Notes under the pieces: generated by a model
The model's input: the letters and a program-made list of their open reading frames with translations, nothing else
Told to the model about the DNA's origin: nothing
The model's database searches: none
Part shown: positions 9,133-17,847 of the stretch, one piece after another
How positions within the stretch are numbered: the stretch's first letter is position 1
Layout: every line of letters begins with the position of its first letter
DNA from: Acidaminobacter hydrogenoformans DSM 2784
Lineage (GTDB): Bacteria; Bacillota; Clostridia; Peptostreptococcales; Acidaminobacteraceae
Length of the DNA: 64,000 nt
NCBI RefSeq assembly: GCF_900103005.1
Contig: NZ_FMWL01000006.1
Location: forward strand, 116,923-180,922
Reading direction: 5' to 3'
Translations under genes and position numbers: made by a program

Positions 9133-9369
9133 TTAAGATCACCTCCGCTGCTTGACTGTCTTATGGTGCTTCAGCAGTTTAGTCAGACTGAAACGTATTT
9201 GCTGATACCTTCAACATACCTGAACCCAGGTTGAAACATAAGGCCCAGGTTTCCGCAACGTGTATCACTCAGCCGAATCCACTGTTTCAATTCGGAATAT
9301 TCTGTTTCAATATTCTGTTTATTGGCTTCCTTTACTGTTACAGACCGTCGCATCCTAAGCAATCCGTGT

Positions 9370-9375
9370 TATAAT
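9370..9375 (+). promoter_or_regulatory. -10 element upstream of the AraC-type regulator
   Basis: A perfect TATAAT lies 50 nt before the ATG of the membrane AraC regulator. The matching -35 position (about 9347-9352) is poor, suggesting activator dependence. The divergent gap also holds repeats of CTGTTTCAAT/ATTCTGTTT at about 9281-9322. Confidence 0.45.
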
Positions 9376-9424
9376 CATTATTACCGACAACACTTTCTAC
9401 TGGATGGAAAGGAGGACCAAAAGA

Positions 9425-11791
9425 ATGCATCTGCGATCATTTTTTTCAAACCGGCTGTTCATCAAAATGCTGATGTACTTCAGCACATTGCTGATTCCTG
9501 TCCTCCTTATAGGCATCCTCTTTTATAATTATTCGGTATCAGAAGCTAAGAAGGACTTTAGCCAAAACATAGCGAAGAATCTTGAGTTTTCTAAGGAACG
9601 CATTGATCATTCTGTCCAAATGGCTGTCGATGCGAGCCTCAATCTGATCATGGAGGATGCTTTCTTCGAACCCGTAATGCGTTCTCCTGAAATGAGCACA
9701 GAACAAAAGCGACACTTTGAAAACATGATCCAGGCTATTGTCAAAAGTCAAAATATCTCCAACTACTTTATTGATAACCTCTTCGTCTTTAAAGACAGTG
9801 AATGGATTTTTCGCAGCGCCGGTCCAGAGACTTTTGAACGCTTTTTCCGGGAGCTTTACTGGTTTGAAAAATATCCTGTTCCCTTCTGGAAAACTTATCT
9901 GGCCAGACCTTCAGCGGTTCAGTATCTTTCTCCGACACTGATCAAAACCTCAAGTGGCAGCACCAAAACCGTCATACCTACGGTTACCGTAGAGCACAGT
10001 CCCAAAGGCAATATAGCGGTAGTCGCGTGCCTCTCTGTCAGCGCGATTCATGAAACCATCAAATCCAACATGATCTATCCCGAAACGGAATTTATCTTAC
10101 TGGATCCGGCGGATAATATCATAACCAGCAGCCGGGATGACCTCTGGAACAATGTCACTGTCGATAGACTCAAGTCTCTTCAGGCAACCAGTCCTTCAGA
10201 GCTCATCCCCCTTGAGTGGCAGGGTCAGAGCTACCTGGTTTCCACTTTGTCCTCTGAACGCCTTGAGTGGACTTACTACACCATCACACCGAGCTACTAT
10301 TTCAGAGCCGAAGCCAACAACGTCCTCTTCGTCACCTTTTGGACAAGCATTGCGCTCATTTTTCTCGGCATTGGCTTGGCCTTGGTGTTCAGCGTCAAGC
10401 TCTACAGCCCAATAAACAATATAAGGGAAATCCTGCTGCAAAATACCGGCAGCCCAGACTCAGCCGAAAAAACACCTAAGCACCAGAATGAATTTGAGCT
10501 CATCCAGTCTTCCCTAAGGGAATTGCTCAGTGAAAAAACGGCTTACTCTGACAAAGTTGATGAACTTTCCTCAGAATATCTCGACAATGCCTTTATTCAG
10601 CTGCTGCGCGGGCATTCCCTGGACCCCATCAAAAAGTTCAGAACATTGATTCAGGATGACCTTAAGTTTACGACTGAGACGTTTCTCTGCTTCTCAATAG
10701 TTTTTGATTTCAACGAGCGTTTCTTTACAAAAATTTTGAGTCAGGAGCGGCATCATGTCCTTGAAAGCATCAAAATTATAATCCTGGATGCCTTGTCCGC
10801 CCAAAACAGAGTGTATCTTCTGGAGCTCGAACCCGGTCATTTTGTGGGCATCTCCAATCTGGACACACAGCATGATCAACGGACGCTGATGAACTCCCTC
10901 GACAAGCTTCTCGAATCTTTTTCCTACGAATCCAAGCATTATAAGATTTACATAGGTGTCGGCAGAATCCACGGTGGGCTCAACAATCTATGGCTCTCCT
11001 ATTCCGAAGCCCAATACGCCCTGGAGTCCACAATAGATGCTGCGCATAATCAGGTGGCGGATGCTTCAACCCTTGAAATCAAACCCCATCATATTTACAC
11101 CTTCCAGGATGAAGAAAAAATCATGAATTGCTTGCAAGCCCGGGACGAAGCTGGACTTGAAGGGATTCTGGATGGGCTGGTGAGGCAGACAGAGACCATC
11201 GGCAGCACCGGCTTCAGCAGACAGGCATTGTTCCACGATCTGCACCGAACCGCTGCTCGCTACGCTGCAGCCCATAGCCTGGATTTCTATACTGCGCTGG
11301 ACCAGCAGGTCTGGTCATGGACGTCTCAATCCCACGCAATGGAAATGGCGTCTGGTGTCAATCCGGACAAAACGGTTCTCCTGCAAATGTTCAAGTCACT
11401 CATGGCGCTGGCTGAGCCGCCATCAGACCGCTCAGTGCAGATGATTCAAAATGTCATCACTTTCATTGATGAACACTTCCAGGAGGATATTCATCCAGAG
11501 CTGATCGCCAGTCAGGCAGGGATCTCTGTTAAATACCTCTCCAAGCTTTTCAAGGCACACACGAACCAAAATCTGACGGATTACATCAGCCAAAAACGTA
11601 TATTCAAAGCCAAGGCGCTGCTGAGCACCACCAACCTGACCATTGAAGACATCTTTCCTATGGTGGGGCTGCAAAGTCGCGTGACATTTTACAGGCTGTT
11701 TAAGAAACATGTCGGGACCAATCCGGGGAGTTACAGAAAAAGCAACAACCAAGACCTGGAGCAGGTGCAGGAGGTGGACACAAATGAATGA
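9425..11791 (+). CDS. membrane-bound AraC family transcriptional regulator with extracellular sensor
   Basis: 788 residues from the ATG preceded by AAAGGAGG (9408-9415). A membrane helix (about residues 12-32) is followed by a large extracellular sensor region (about 35-290, Cache-like in layout), a second helix (about 295-318, NVLFVTFWTSIALIFLGIGLALVF) and a cytoplasmic linker. The C-terminal AraC DNA-binding domain contains two HTHs (ELIASQAGISVKYLSKLFKAH and IEDIFPMVGLQSRVTFYRLFKK). This design is common in Paenibacillus/Clostridia regulators of carbohydrate uptake. The next gene, a solute-binding lipoprotein, overlaps its 3' end by 8 nt, so the two are co-expressed and may sense together. 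Confidence 0.92.
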   Translation: MHLRSFFSNRLFIKMLMYFSTLLIPVLLIGILFYNYSVSEAKKDFSQNIAKNLEFSKERIDHSVQMAVDASLNLIMEDAFFEPVMRSPEMSTEQKRHFENMIQAIVKSQNISNYFIDNLFVFKDSEWIFRSAGPETFERFFRELYWFEKYPVPFWKTYLARPSAVQYLSPTLIKTSSGSTKTVIPTVTVEHSPKGNIAVVACLSVSAIHETIKSNMIYPETEFILLDPADNIITSSRDDLWNNVTVDRLKSLQATSPSELIPLEWQGQSYLVSTLSSERLEWTYYTITPSYYFRAEANNVLFVTFWTSIALIFLGIGLALVFSVKLYSPINNIREILLQNTGSPDSAEKTPKHQNEFELIQSSLRELLSEKTAYSDKVDELSSEYLDNAFIQLLRGHSLDPIKKFRTLIQDDLKFTTETFLCFSIVFDFNERFFTKILSQERHHVLESIKIIILDALSAQNRVYLLELEPGHFVGISNLDTQHDQRTLMNSLDKLLESFSYESKHYKIYIGVGRIHGGLNNLWLSYSEAQYALESTIDAAHNQVADASTLEIKPHHIYTFQDEEKIMNCLQARDEAGLEGILDGLVRQTETIGSTGFSRQALFHDLHRTAARYAAAHSLDFYTALDQQVWSWTSQSHAMEMASGVNPDKTVLLQMFKSLMALAEPPSDRSVQMIQNVITFIDEHFQEDIHPELIASQAGISVKYLSKLFKAHTNQNLTDYISQKRIFKAKALLSTTNLTIEDIFPMVGLQSRVTFYRLFKKHVGTNPGSYRKSNNQDLEQVQEVDTNE

Positions 11792-13415
11792 GAAAGCTGT
11801 GTTTGTTTTTAAACACGGACTTGACGACCAGACAAAGCAAAGCCCATTACGATTCAGTCTGTTCCAGCGGCGCCTCCTGGTATTTTTTTGCCTGACTGCG
11901 GTTATTTGCCTGTTGCTGACGGCCTGCTCTGAGACCGTTCCGACAGATTCCCCAGACCAGGATTCCACTGTAAAACTCAGGGTTATGCGTCGTGAATCTG
12001 TTTTCCAGCCTATCAATATCAATCCGGAAACCCGGGCTCGGTATAAAGCTGCCACGGGCATTGATCTTCAGATCGAAGCCGTTCCAAGCAACAATTATTC
12101 GAGCAAGCTCAAGCTTTCACTCTCCTCAGAAAACTTGCCTGACATTATTGAGGTCTCCTATTCAGAAATGATCCAGTCTGTTTCATCAGGGCGGCTTGCG
12201 CCGCTGAGCCATCTGATCGCCACTCAAGCGCCGCACTTCAGCAAGTTGCTTGAGGCACGGCCAGAGCTGAACGCCCTTATGATTGGAGACAATTTTTACG
12301 CGTTCCCCATGCTGGTGTGGAAATCACTTCCGACAGCGGCTGTGCCAATTCTGCGAATGGATGTCCTGAACGCCCTTGATTTGGGCGATCGCCAAAACCT
12401 GACAGCACCTCAAACCTATGACGAGCTTCTGGAACTGCTTATTTACATTAAAGCCGCTTATCCGGAACTGGACTTGTGGATCAACAGAAGCGGTACTCGC
12501 AATTTGATTTCTAATGTCTCCTATCCGCTTGGTTCAGGCTACAGCCAGTCCACCTCCTTTTACTTTGAACCGCGCTCAGGGAAGGGTGAATTCCTGTATG
12601 GCCCTGCCCACAGCAGTTTTAAAGAGGTTCTGGCGTTTTTAAAGAAAGCCTACGAAAGTGGTGTTCTGGACCCCTATTACGCCCTGACGACTGTCGATGA
12701 ATGGCAGCAAAAACTCAGCACCGGACAAGCACTCTTCTTCTTTGACCTGCCCATCAATCTGGAGAATTTCAATGTGCCCTTGAAAAAGCTAAATTCAAAC
12801 TATGCCTTCGCGCCGCTTCTCAATATCAAAAACGGTGCGGGAGATGCCAGAATCAGCCTGCAATACGAAACCCACTGGCTCCACAATTACTACGCGATTT
12901 CATCCAAATCAAGGAACATCGAAGCTGCGGTACAGCTCCTGGACTGGTTATATTCTGAGGAAGGCGCCTCCGTCGCCAATTACGGGGCATTTGGGACGGA
13001 CTATACCTTGGAGGCTGGCCGTGCCATTATTCATCCAGGGCATTATCTGCACTATAAAGAGGCGCCCTTCAGCTTCAGGCTGATGCAGTTTGAGCGCGGC
13101 ACCGGTCAAGGTTTTTTTACGCCTTATATTGATCAAACCTTCCAGTACCAGATTCAGCCCCAGCTTGAGGCTGTTATGGATCAAATAGCCCGGAGCGGCA
13201 TGGGAGAAACCGCGCCGCTGCCACCATCCCTGACTGTGAAGGAAGCCGCTCGGGTCAGTGAGCTTATCCAGCATTTAGACGCGATTTTATTTGAGCACAT
13301 TGATGCCTATATCATAGGAGAAAAATCCATAGATCAGTTTGAGACGACGTTAATGCGACAGCTGCAAGAAGCTGGTTCTGGCGAGCTTGAAGAGATCTTG
13401 AACCGGGAGCGATAG
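11784..13415 (+). CDS. extracellular solute-binding lipoprotein, family 1 type
   Basis: 543 residues. A cytoplasmic-looking lead of about 30 residues, unusually long for a signal peptide, precedes a hydrophobic stretch and the lipobox LLTAC with Cys48. The mature part has the layout of sugar-type ABC binding proteins (YSEMIQSVSSGRLAPLSHLI; LWINRSGTRNL; FEPRSGKGEFLYGP). GGAGGTGG precedes the ATG inside the previous gene. No permease or ATPase genes follow; the transcript ends at a terminator 10 nt after the stop. It may therefore deliver ligand to the upstream membrane AraC sensor or work with a distant permease. Confidence 0.88.
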   Translation: MNEKAVFVFKHGLDDQTKQSPLRFSLFQRRLLVFFCLTAVICLLLTACSETVPTDSPDQDSTVKLRVMRRESVFQPININPETRARYKAATGIDLQIEAVPSNNYSSKLKLSLSSENLPDIIEVSYSEMIQSVSSGRLAPLSHLIATQAPHFSKLLEARPELNALMIGDNFYAFPMLVWKSLPTAAVPILRMDVLNALDLGDRQNLTAPQTYDELLELLIYIKAAYPELDLWINRSGTRNLISNVSYPLGSGYSQSTSFYFEPRSGKGEFLYGPAHSSFKEVLAFLKKAYESGVLDPYYALTTVDEWQQKLSTGQALFFFDLPINLENFNVPLKKLNSNYAFAPLLNIKNGAGDARISLQYETHWLHNYYAISSKSRNIEAAVQLLDWLYSEEGASVANYGAFGTDYTLEAGRAIIHPGHYLHYKEAPFSFRLMQFERGTGQGFFTPYIDQTFQYQIQPQLEAVMDQIARSGMGETAPLPPSLTVKEAARVSELIQHLDAILFEHIDAYIIGEKSIDQFETTLMRQLQEAGSGELEEILNRER

Positions 13416-13425
13416 CGATCGCTGA

Positions 13426-13458
13426 GAGCGGATGTCAACACGACATTCGCTTTTTTTA
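13426..13458 (+). terminator. terminator after the solute-binding protein
   Basis: Stem GAGCGGATGTC / GACATTCGC with a small loop, followed by TTTTTTT. It ends the two-gene sensor operon. Confidence 0.85.
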
Positions 13459-13676
13459 TGAGAAGAAGGTGGGATCAGACACCAGCTTCCTTTTTCGGCT
13501 TGTCCCTGTCCCCCACCATAATCCTTTTTTACATTTCATTTTTTGCAGGATTATGTTACGCTATATTCACCCATAAAAAATTTTCCATACGTTTAAATGG
13601 TTACCTTACAGGGCGCGCTTCACCTCACGCCCACTCATCATTCCTGTCCTGCTGTTATCGAATGGAGGTTATTAAA

Positions 13677-15458
13677 ATGTCCCACAACTGGCGCCTCGAC
13701 GCCCTCTACCTGAGCTTTGAAGACCAAGCTCTGAAAACCGACTACCAGTCCAGCCTGACAGAAGCCCGGGCCCTCATTCAAGAGAGTATCATTCTCACAG
13801 AAGGCTCCCCTGAGCCAGAGACCTTTGAAAAACTCCTCAGAGTCGCGGAAGCCCTCTATCTCAAGCTCTGGAAGCTGTCTGCCTTCGCCTCTCTGACCCT
13901 GTCTGCGGACACGTCCTGCGAGCCTGCCCTGGCCCTTGAGGAAAAGGTCCGTAGGCTCCAGGCGGACCTCACCGTCTTTGAGGTCCGCCTCAATCGCGCC
14001 GCCGGCCGCATTGACGACGTGAAAACGTGGCTTGAGTCCTCAAATTCCGACTACCTCAAGGACCTTGAATTTTCCCTGTCAGAGCGCGCCGCGCTGGCCC
14101 ATCACCTCCTCAGCGACGAGGAAGAAACCCTGATCGCCAAGCTGCGCATCACCGGCTCGGACGCCTGGGAGACCCTGCACGCCAGGCTGACCTCCACGCT
14201 GATGACCGACCTCCCGGATGTCAGTGGCCAAATCACCGCCACGCCGCTCTCCGCCACAAGGGCTCTGGCCCACGACCCGGATCCAGAGGTCCGCCGCCGG
14301 GCTTACCTGGCAGAGCTGGCCGCCTTCCCCAAAATTGAGGACAGTGTCGCTGCCTCACTCAACGCCATCAAAGGCGAGGTCCTGACCCTCACCGAGCGCC
14401 GGCGATACGCCTCACCTCTCGAAGGTACCCTTAAGGAAGCCAGGATGACGAAGCAAACCTTGGATGCCCTGATCAGTGCCATTGAAGAAAAACTCCCGGC
14501 GCTGAGAGCTTACTACAAAGCAAAAGCAACCCTCCTGGGTGACGAAAACGGCCTCAAATTCCACAACCTCTTCGCGCCAGTGGGCACACTGTCTGAGACC
14601 TACACCTACGAATCCGCCATGGACTTTGTCGTCCGCCATTTCACCACCTTCAACCCTGAGCTGGGCGCCTTTGCGGCCAAAGCACGGGACGAACAGTGGA
14701 TCGACGTCGAGCCAAAAGCCGGCAAAGTGGGCGGCGCCTTCTGCTCCAGCCTCTATCCCGTCAAGCAGTGCCGCATCCTGACCAATTTCCAAGGGAGCCT
14801 GGGCGACGTGCTGACCTTGGCCCATGAGCTGGGACACGGCTACCACGACTACCGCCTCGAAACCCAAAAACTCTTCAACATTGAAGTCCCCATGACCCTT
14901 GCGGAAACCGCTTCCACTTTCTGCGAGACCGTCATTGCAGACGCCGCCCTGGCGACGCTGAGCGATGCGGACGCTATGACCGTCCTTGAGAGCAGCCTCC
15001 AGGACGCCGGCCAGGCCATAGTAGACATCTATTCCCGCTACCGCTTTGAGTCCCGGCTCTTCGAGCTCAGGGCAGACCATGCCCTCTCCGTCAACGAGCT
15101 GAAAGAAGAGATGCTGAAGGCCCAGGAAGCTGCTTACGGTGACGCCCTGGACCCTGAGGTCCGCCACCCGTACATGTGGCTGGTCAAAGGCCATTACTAC
15201 AGCGCTTCCGTCAACTTTTACAACTTCCCATACGCTTTTGGGCTCCTGTTCGCCAAGGGCCTCTACCAGCTTTACCGTGAAGAAGGCAAGGCCTTCCTGC
15301 CGCGCTATGACAAGCTGCTGGCGGAGTCCGGCAAAGCCTCTGTGGAATCCGTCTGCGCCTCCGTTGGCATAGACGTCACCACAAAGGTTTTCTGGCTGAA
15401 GTCCCTGGACGTGATCCTTGGGGATATCAAACGGTTTGAGACACTGGCGAAGAAGTAA
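13677..15458 (+). CDS. pepF: M3 family oligoendopeptidase
   Basis: 593 residues from the ATG that has GGAGG 8 nt upstream. The in-frame extension back to 13458 contains hydrophobic nonsense and no ribosome binding site. The Zn motif HELGH lies in LAHELGHGYHDY near residue 385, and the distal glutamate is likely in LAETASTFCET. Length and domain order match the PepF/M3 oligopeptidases that cut 5-20-residue peptides in the cytoplasm. It stands alone, flanked by terminators, with no peptide transporter nearby. Codon use is more C-rich in the third position than in adjacent genes, as in highly expressed genes of this genome. Confidence 0.95.
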   Translation: MSHNWRLDALYLSFEDQALKTDYQSSLTEARALIQESIILTEGSPEPETFEKLLRVAEALYLKLWKLSAFASLTLSADTSCEPALALEEKVRRLQADLTVFEVRLNRAAGRIDDVKTWLESSNSDYLKDLEFSLSERAALAHHLLSDEEETLIAKLRITGSDAWETLHARLTSTLMTDLPDVSGQITATPLSATRALAHDPDPEVRRRAYLAELAAFPKIEDSVAASLNAIKGEVLTLTERRRYASPLEGTLKEARMTKQTLDALISAIEEKLPALRAYYKAKATLLGDENGLKFHNLFAPVGTLSETYTYESAMDFVVRHFTTFNPELGAFAAKARDEQWIDVEPKAGKVGGAFCSSLYPVKQCRILTNFQGSLGDVLTLAHELGHGYHDYRLETQKLFNIEVPMTLAETASTFCETVIADAALATLSDADAMTVLESSLQDAGQAIVDIYSRYRFESRLFELRADHALSVNELKEEMLKAQEAAYGDALDPEVRHPYMWLVKGHYYSASVNFYNFPYAFGLLFAKGLYQLYREEGKAFLPRYDKLLAESGKASVESVCASVGIDVTTKVFWLKSLDVILGDIKRFETLAKK

Positions 15459-15493
15459 GCGCCCTGAAATTTGAAAAGTGCACAAAAACTAAT

Positions 15494-15543
15494 GCCTGCC
15501 GATGGTTCACGTTCCCAAAACCATTGGCAGGCTTCATTTTTTG
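15494..15543 (+). terminator. terminator after pepF, GCCGATGGTT family
   Basis: Stem GCCTGCCGATGGTT (15494-15507) pairs with AACCATTGGCAGGC (15519-15532), then TTCATTTTTT. It shares its stem core with the terminators at 17292 and 19119. Confidence 0.9.
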
Positions 15544-15803
15544 AGCTATTTCACTATAATAGTTCGCCCGCGCGCAAGTCGCCATCACAGGCCTGTATAA
15601 ATTCATTACACCCTGCGCAAGAATACTTGCAGCAAAATCTCCGTGAAATCTTCCAAAGTGTATAAATTTTAGTCACATCATGAAAACGGTGCCTTTCATC
15701 TTGAACCACGGCGCCTGCTTAAACAGCATGCTTCACAAAGGAAACCCAGCATTATCAATACTTCCAAAAATTCAAACGGCATATTTCGCCCCTGCCTCAC
15801 ACT

Positions 15804-15819
15804 TGGCACAGCCTTTGCG
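15804..15819 (+). promoter_or_regulatory. sigma-54 (-24/-12) promoter upstream of the YjiH-type gene
   Basis: TGGCACAGCCTTTGCG. GG at 15805-15806 and GC at 15817-15818 are 12 nt apart, as required for RpoN promoters (consensus TGGCAC-N5-TTGCW). The expected transcription start is about 15831, leaving a leader of about 25 nt to the ATG at 15856. A palindrome at 15614-15634 is a candidate activator site. Confidence 0.75.
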
Positions 15820-15855
15820 ATTAAAGAACCTCAAATACAATTATGAGGTGATTCC

Positions 15856-17187
15856 ATGTCTATTCAAGAGCAAGTCATCCAAACCCGAAAAGCCGCGACC
15901 CGGCAGCAGCTGCTGATGAAGCTGGTCAGTTATAGCGCCATTGGCATAGTCATGTTTTTTCTCCCGGTAACCCTGGGCACAAAAACGACTATTCCCATTG
16001 ACCACATTGTCACGGGTCTCAGGGAGGCCTTCCCGGGGGCGAGCGCGTTCTACACGCTTTTTGTGATCATGGCGGGTGCTGTCTACAGCCTTAAGTCCGA
16101 AAAATGGCGGGGCTCAGTGACAGAGCTGTCCTTTACGGGGCTCAAGCTCCTGGGGATGGCCCTGGGTCTCATGGCCTTTTTCGGGGACGGGCCGGCCTGG
16201 CTGTTCGAGCCGGATATGCTGCCATTTTTCTTCAACCGGATCGTCATGCCCATTGGTCTAATTATTCCCATAGGCTCAGTGTTTCTCGCCTTTCTGATCA
16301 ACTACGGTCTGCTGGAGTTGGTGGGGGTCATCATGAGGCCGGTCATGAAGCCCCTTTTCAGGACGCCGGGCCGCTCCGCCATTGACGCGGTGGGGTCCTT
16401 CGTGGGCAGCTATTCCATAGCCCTCCTCATCACCAACGGCGTTTACAGAGAAGGCAAATATTCCATACGTGAAGCCGCCATCATAGCCACTGGATTCTCC
16501 ACCGTCTCCGCAACCTTCATGATCATTGTCGCCAAAACTTTAGACCTTATGGACCACTGGCTGACCTTCTTCTGGGTCTCCCTGATCCTGACCTTTGCCG
16601 TCACCGCTGTTACGGCGCGCATCTGGCCGCTGAGCAGGAAGCCTCAGACCTACTGCAATGGCATGGTTGGAATCCCGGAATCCAGTGAAAAAGGCAATAT
16701 CCTAAAGCGTGCCCTCAACGAGGGCATGGACGCGGCCGCCGTAGCGCCAGGCCTCCTCAGCAGTGTCAGAGAGAACCTCCGAAACGGCCTGGTCATGGCC
16801 ATGGGCGTCCTGCCTACAGTACTCGCCATTGGTATTTTAGGCGCCTATCTGGCAAAGTATACGCCGGTCTTCGACTGGCTCGGCATGCCGTTTATTCCGC
16901 TGATCCGCTTGCTGGGCCTGCCGGACGCAACCTTGATCGCGAAGTCCCTGGTCCTCAACATTGCGGATATGTCCCTGCCGCTGCTCATCATGCAGGGCAC
17001 CGCCATGGTTCCAAAGTTCATTATAGCCAACATCAGCATCTCCACCGTGCTCTTCCTGTCCGCGTCCATCCCATGCGTGCTCTCCACGGACATCCCGCTG
17101 ACCTTTGTGGAGATTATGATCATTGCCCTGGAGCGCACAGTCATTGGACTGATCCTGATCACGCCGGTGGCGTATATGCTGTTTTGA
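15856..17187 (+). CDS. YjiH family membrane protein (nucleoside-recognition Gate domains)
   Basis: 443 residues with about ten hydrophobic segments. Two Gate-type regions are seen (about residues 130-240, with GLLELVGVIMRPVMKPLFRTPGRSAIDA, and 310-430). YjiH proteins are conserved inner-membrane proteins of unknown transport specificity, often near peptide or amino-acid catabolic genes. GAGGTGATTCC precedes the ATG. The gene is probably driven by the sigma-54 promoter ending 37 nt upstream and stops at its own terminator. It follows an oligopeptidase and precedes an OFA-family transporter, so a role in peptide or amino-acid metabolism is plausible but unproven. Confidence 0.88.
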   Translation: MSIQEQVIQTRKAATRQQLLMKLVSYSAIGIVMFFLPVTLGTKTTIPIDHIVTGLREAFPGASAFYTLFVIMAGAVYSLKSEKWRGSVTELSFTGLKLLGMALGLMAFFGDGPAWLFEPDMLPFFFNRIVMPIGLIIPIGSVFLAFLINYGLLELVGVIMRPVMKPLFRTPGRSAIDAVGSFVGSYSIALLITNGVYREGKYSIREAAIIATGFSTVSATFMIIVAKTLDLMDHWLTFFWVSLILTFAVTAVTARIWPLSRKPQTYCNGMVGIPESSEKGNILKRALNEGMDAAAVAPGLLSSVRENLRNGLVMAMGVLPTVLAIGILGAYLAKYTPVFDWLGMPFIPLIRLLGLPDATLIAKSLVLNIADMSLPLLIMQGTAMVPKFIIANISISTVLFLSASIPCVLSTDIPLTFVEIMIIALERTVIGLILITPVAYMLF

Positions 17188-17291
17188 GTCACTTGGGAGA
17201 GCGATACATGAGAGCGACTTACTTCCTCTGTGTCTCTCCTCTGATCAACAAAAAAGAAAGTGTGAAAGAAATATTGCCACCCAAAATACGA

Positions 17292-17340
17292 ACTGCCGAT
17301 GGTTCCCAATACCAAAACCATCGGCAGTCTTTCTTTTTAA
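17292..17340 (+). terminator. terminator after the YjiH-type gene, GCCGATGGTT family
   Basis: Perfect 13-bp stem ACTGCCGATGGTT (17292-17304) / AACCATCGGCAGT (17316-17328), followed by CTTTCTTTTTA. Confidence 0.9.
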
Positions 17341-17641
17341 ATCAGACATGTTGGCTCACAACCAAGTCAAATTTTTTTTACACCCATATGCGTTCTTATT
17401 GACGTAAGCCGAAATTACCAAGTCGAATAATCAAAATCACAATTTCAAACTCGCCTCCTTCAGAAATTTCCAACCCCCTTCATATGCTTTAGACCGCACT
17501 CAGGATAAAAAGTCTGCGCACTGAACTTCTTACAAATCAACCACTGTGGACTTCAGCGCCGACTGAACGTCAAGAACTGTATGTTCTTATTTATAACTCT
17601 TTTCAGATCCAAATAATCACTCTAAATTTTCCTGATACTTT

Positions 17642-17657
17642 TGGCATGTTATTTGCT
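17642..17657 (+). promoter_or_regulatory. sigma-54 (-24/-12) promoter upstream of the OFA transporter
   Basis: TGGCATGTTATTTGCT fits TGGCAYG-N4-TTGCW, with GG (17643-17644) and GC (17655-17656) 12 nt apart. The next gene on this strand is the OFA-family transporter. No enhancer-binding-protein gene is present in the window. Confidence 0.78.
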
Positions 17658-17847
17658 TTAAAATACCATAGATAAGCTATTATTCATAAATTACTGGAAT
17701 GCGGAATGGACGGTATCAGAGAAAAGGAGGCAGATCCCTTACTGTATGGGCTTCGAAATGGAACAACCATTATCATCTTTGTAAGAAGACAAATTGCTCA
17801 GCTAATAATTAATCAAAACATCAGGTTGGGAACAGGAGGCAATATTC

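Larger units (their letters stand above)
15459..15855. other. 397-nt gap: terminator, candidate enhancer repeats, sigma-54 promoter
   Basis: The gap holds the pepF terminator (15494-15543), two TGTATAAATT repeats (about 15594 and 15659), an imperfect palindrome TGCGCAAGAATACTTGCAGCA-like at 15614-15634, and the sigma-54 promoter at 15804-15819. Short ORFs here lack ribosome binding sites. Confidence 0.6.
17188..17847. other. 660-nt gap: terminator, sigma-54 promoter and long leader
   Basis: After the terminator at 17292-17340 there is no coding-like ORF. An inverted repeat AAGAAC-N5-GTTCTT (about 17571-17587) lies about 60 nt upstream of the sigma-54 promoter and could bind an activator. From the predicted start (about 17669) to the GTG at 17848 the leader would be about 180 nt. 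It includes an AAAGGAGG at about 17724-17731 and a 12-codon ORF of doubtful meaning. Confidence 0.55.

Noticed and set aside
14412..15485. 357-codon ORF on the minus strand inside pepF
   Set aside because: Antisense shadow of a GC3-rich gene; no family motifs and no ribosome binding site.
17744..17782. 12-codon leader ORF in the OFA leader (ATG GGC TTC ...)
   Set aside because: The nearest AAAGGAGG is about 13 nt away and no regulatory hairpin was found, so a leader peptide is not supported.
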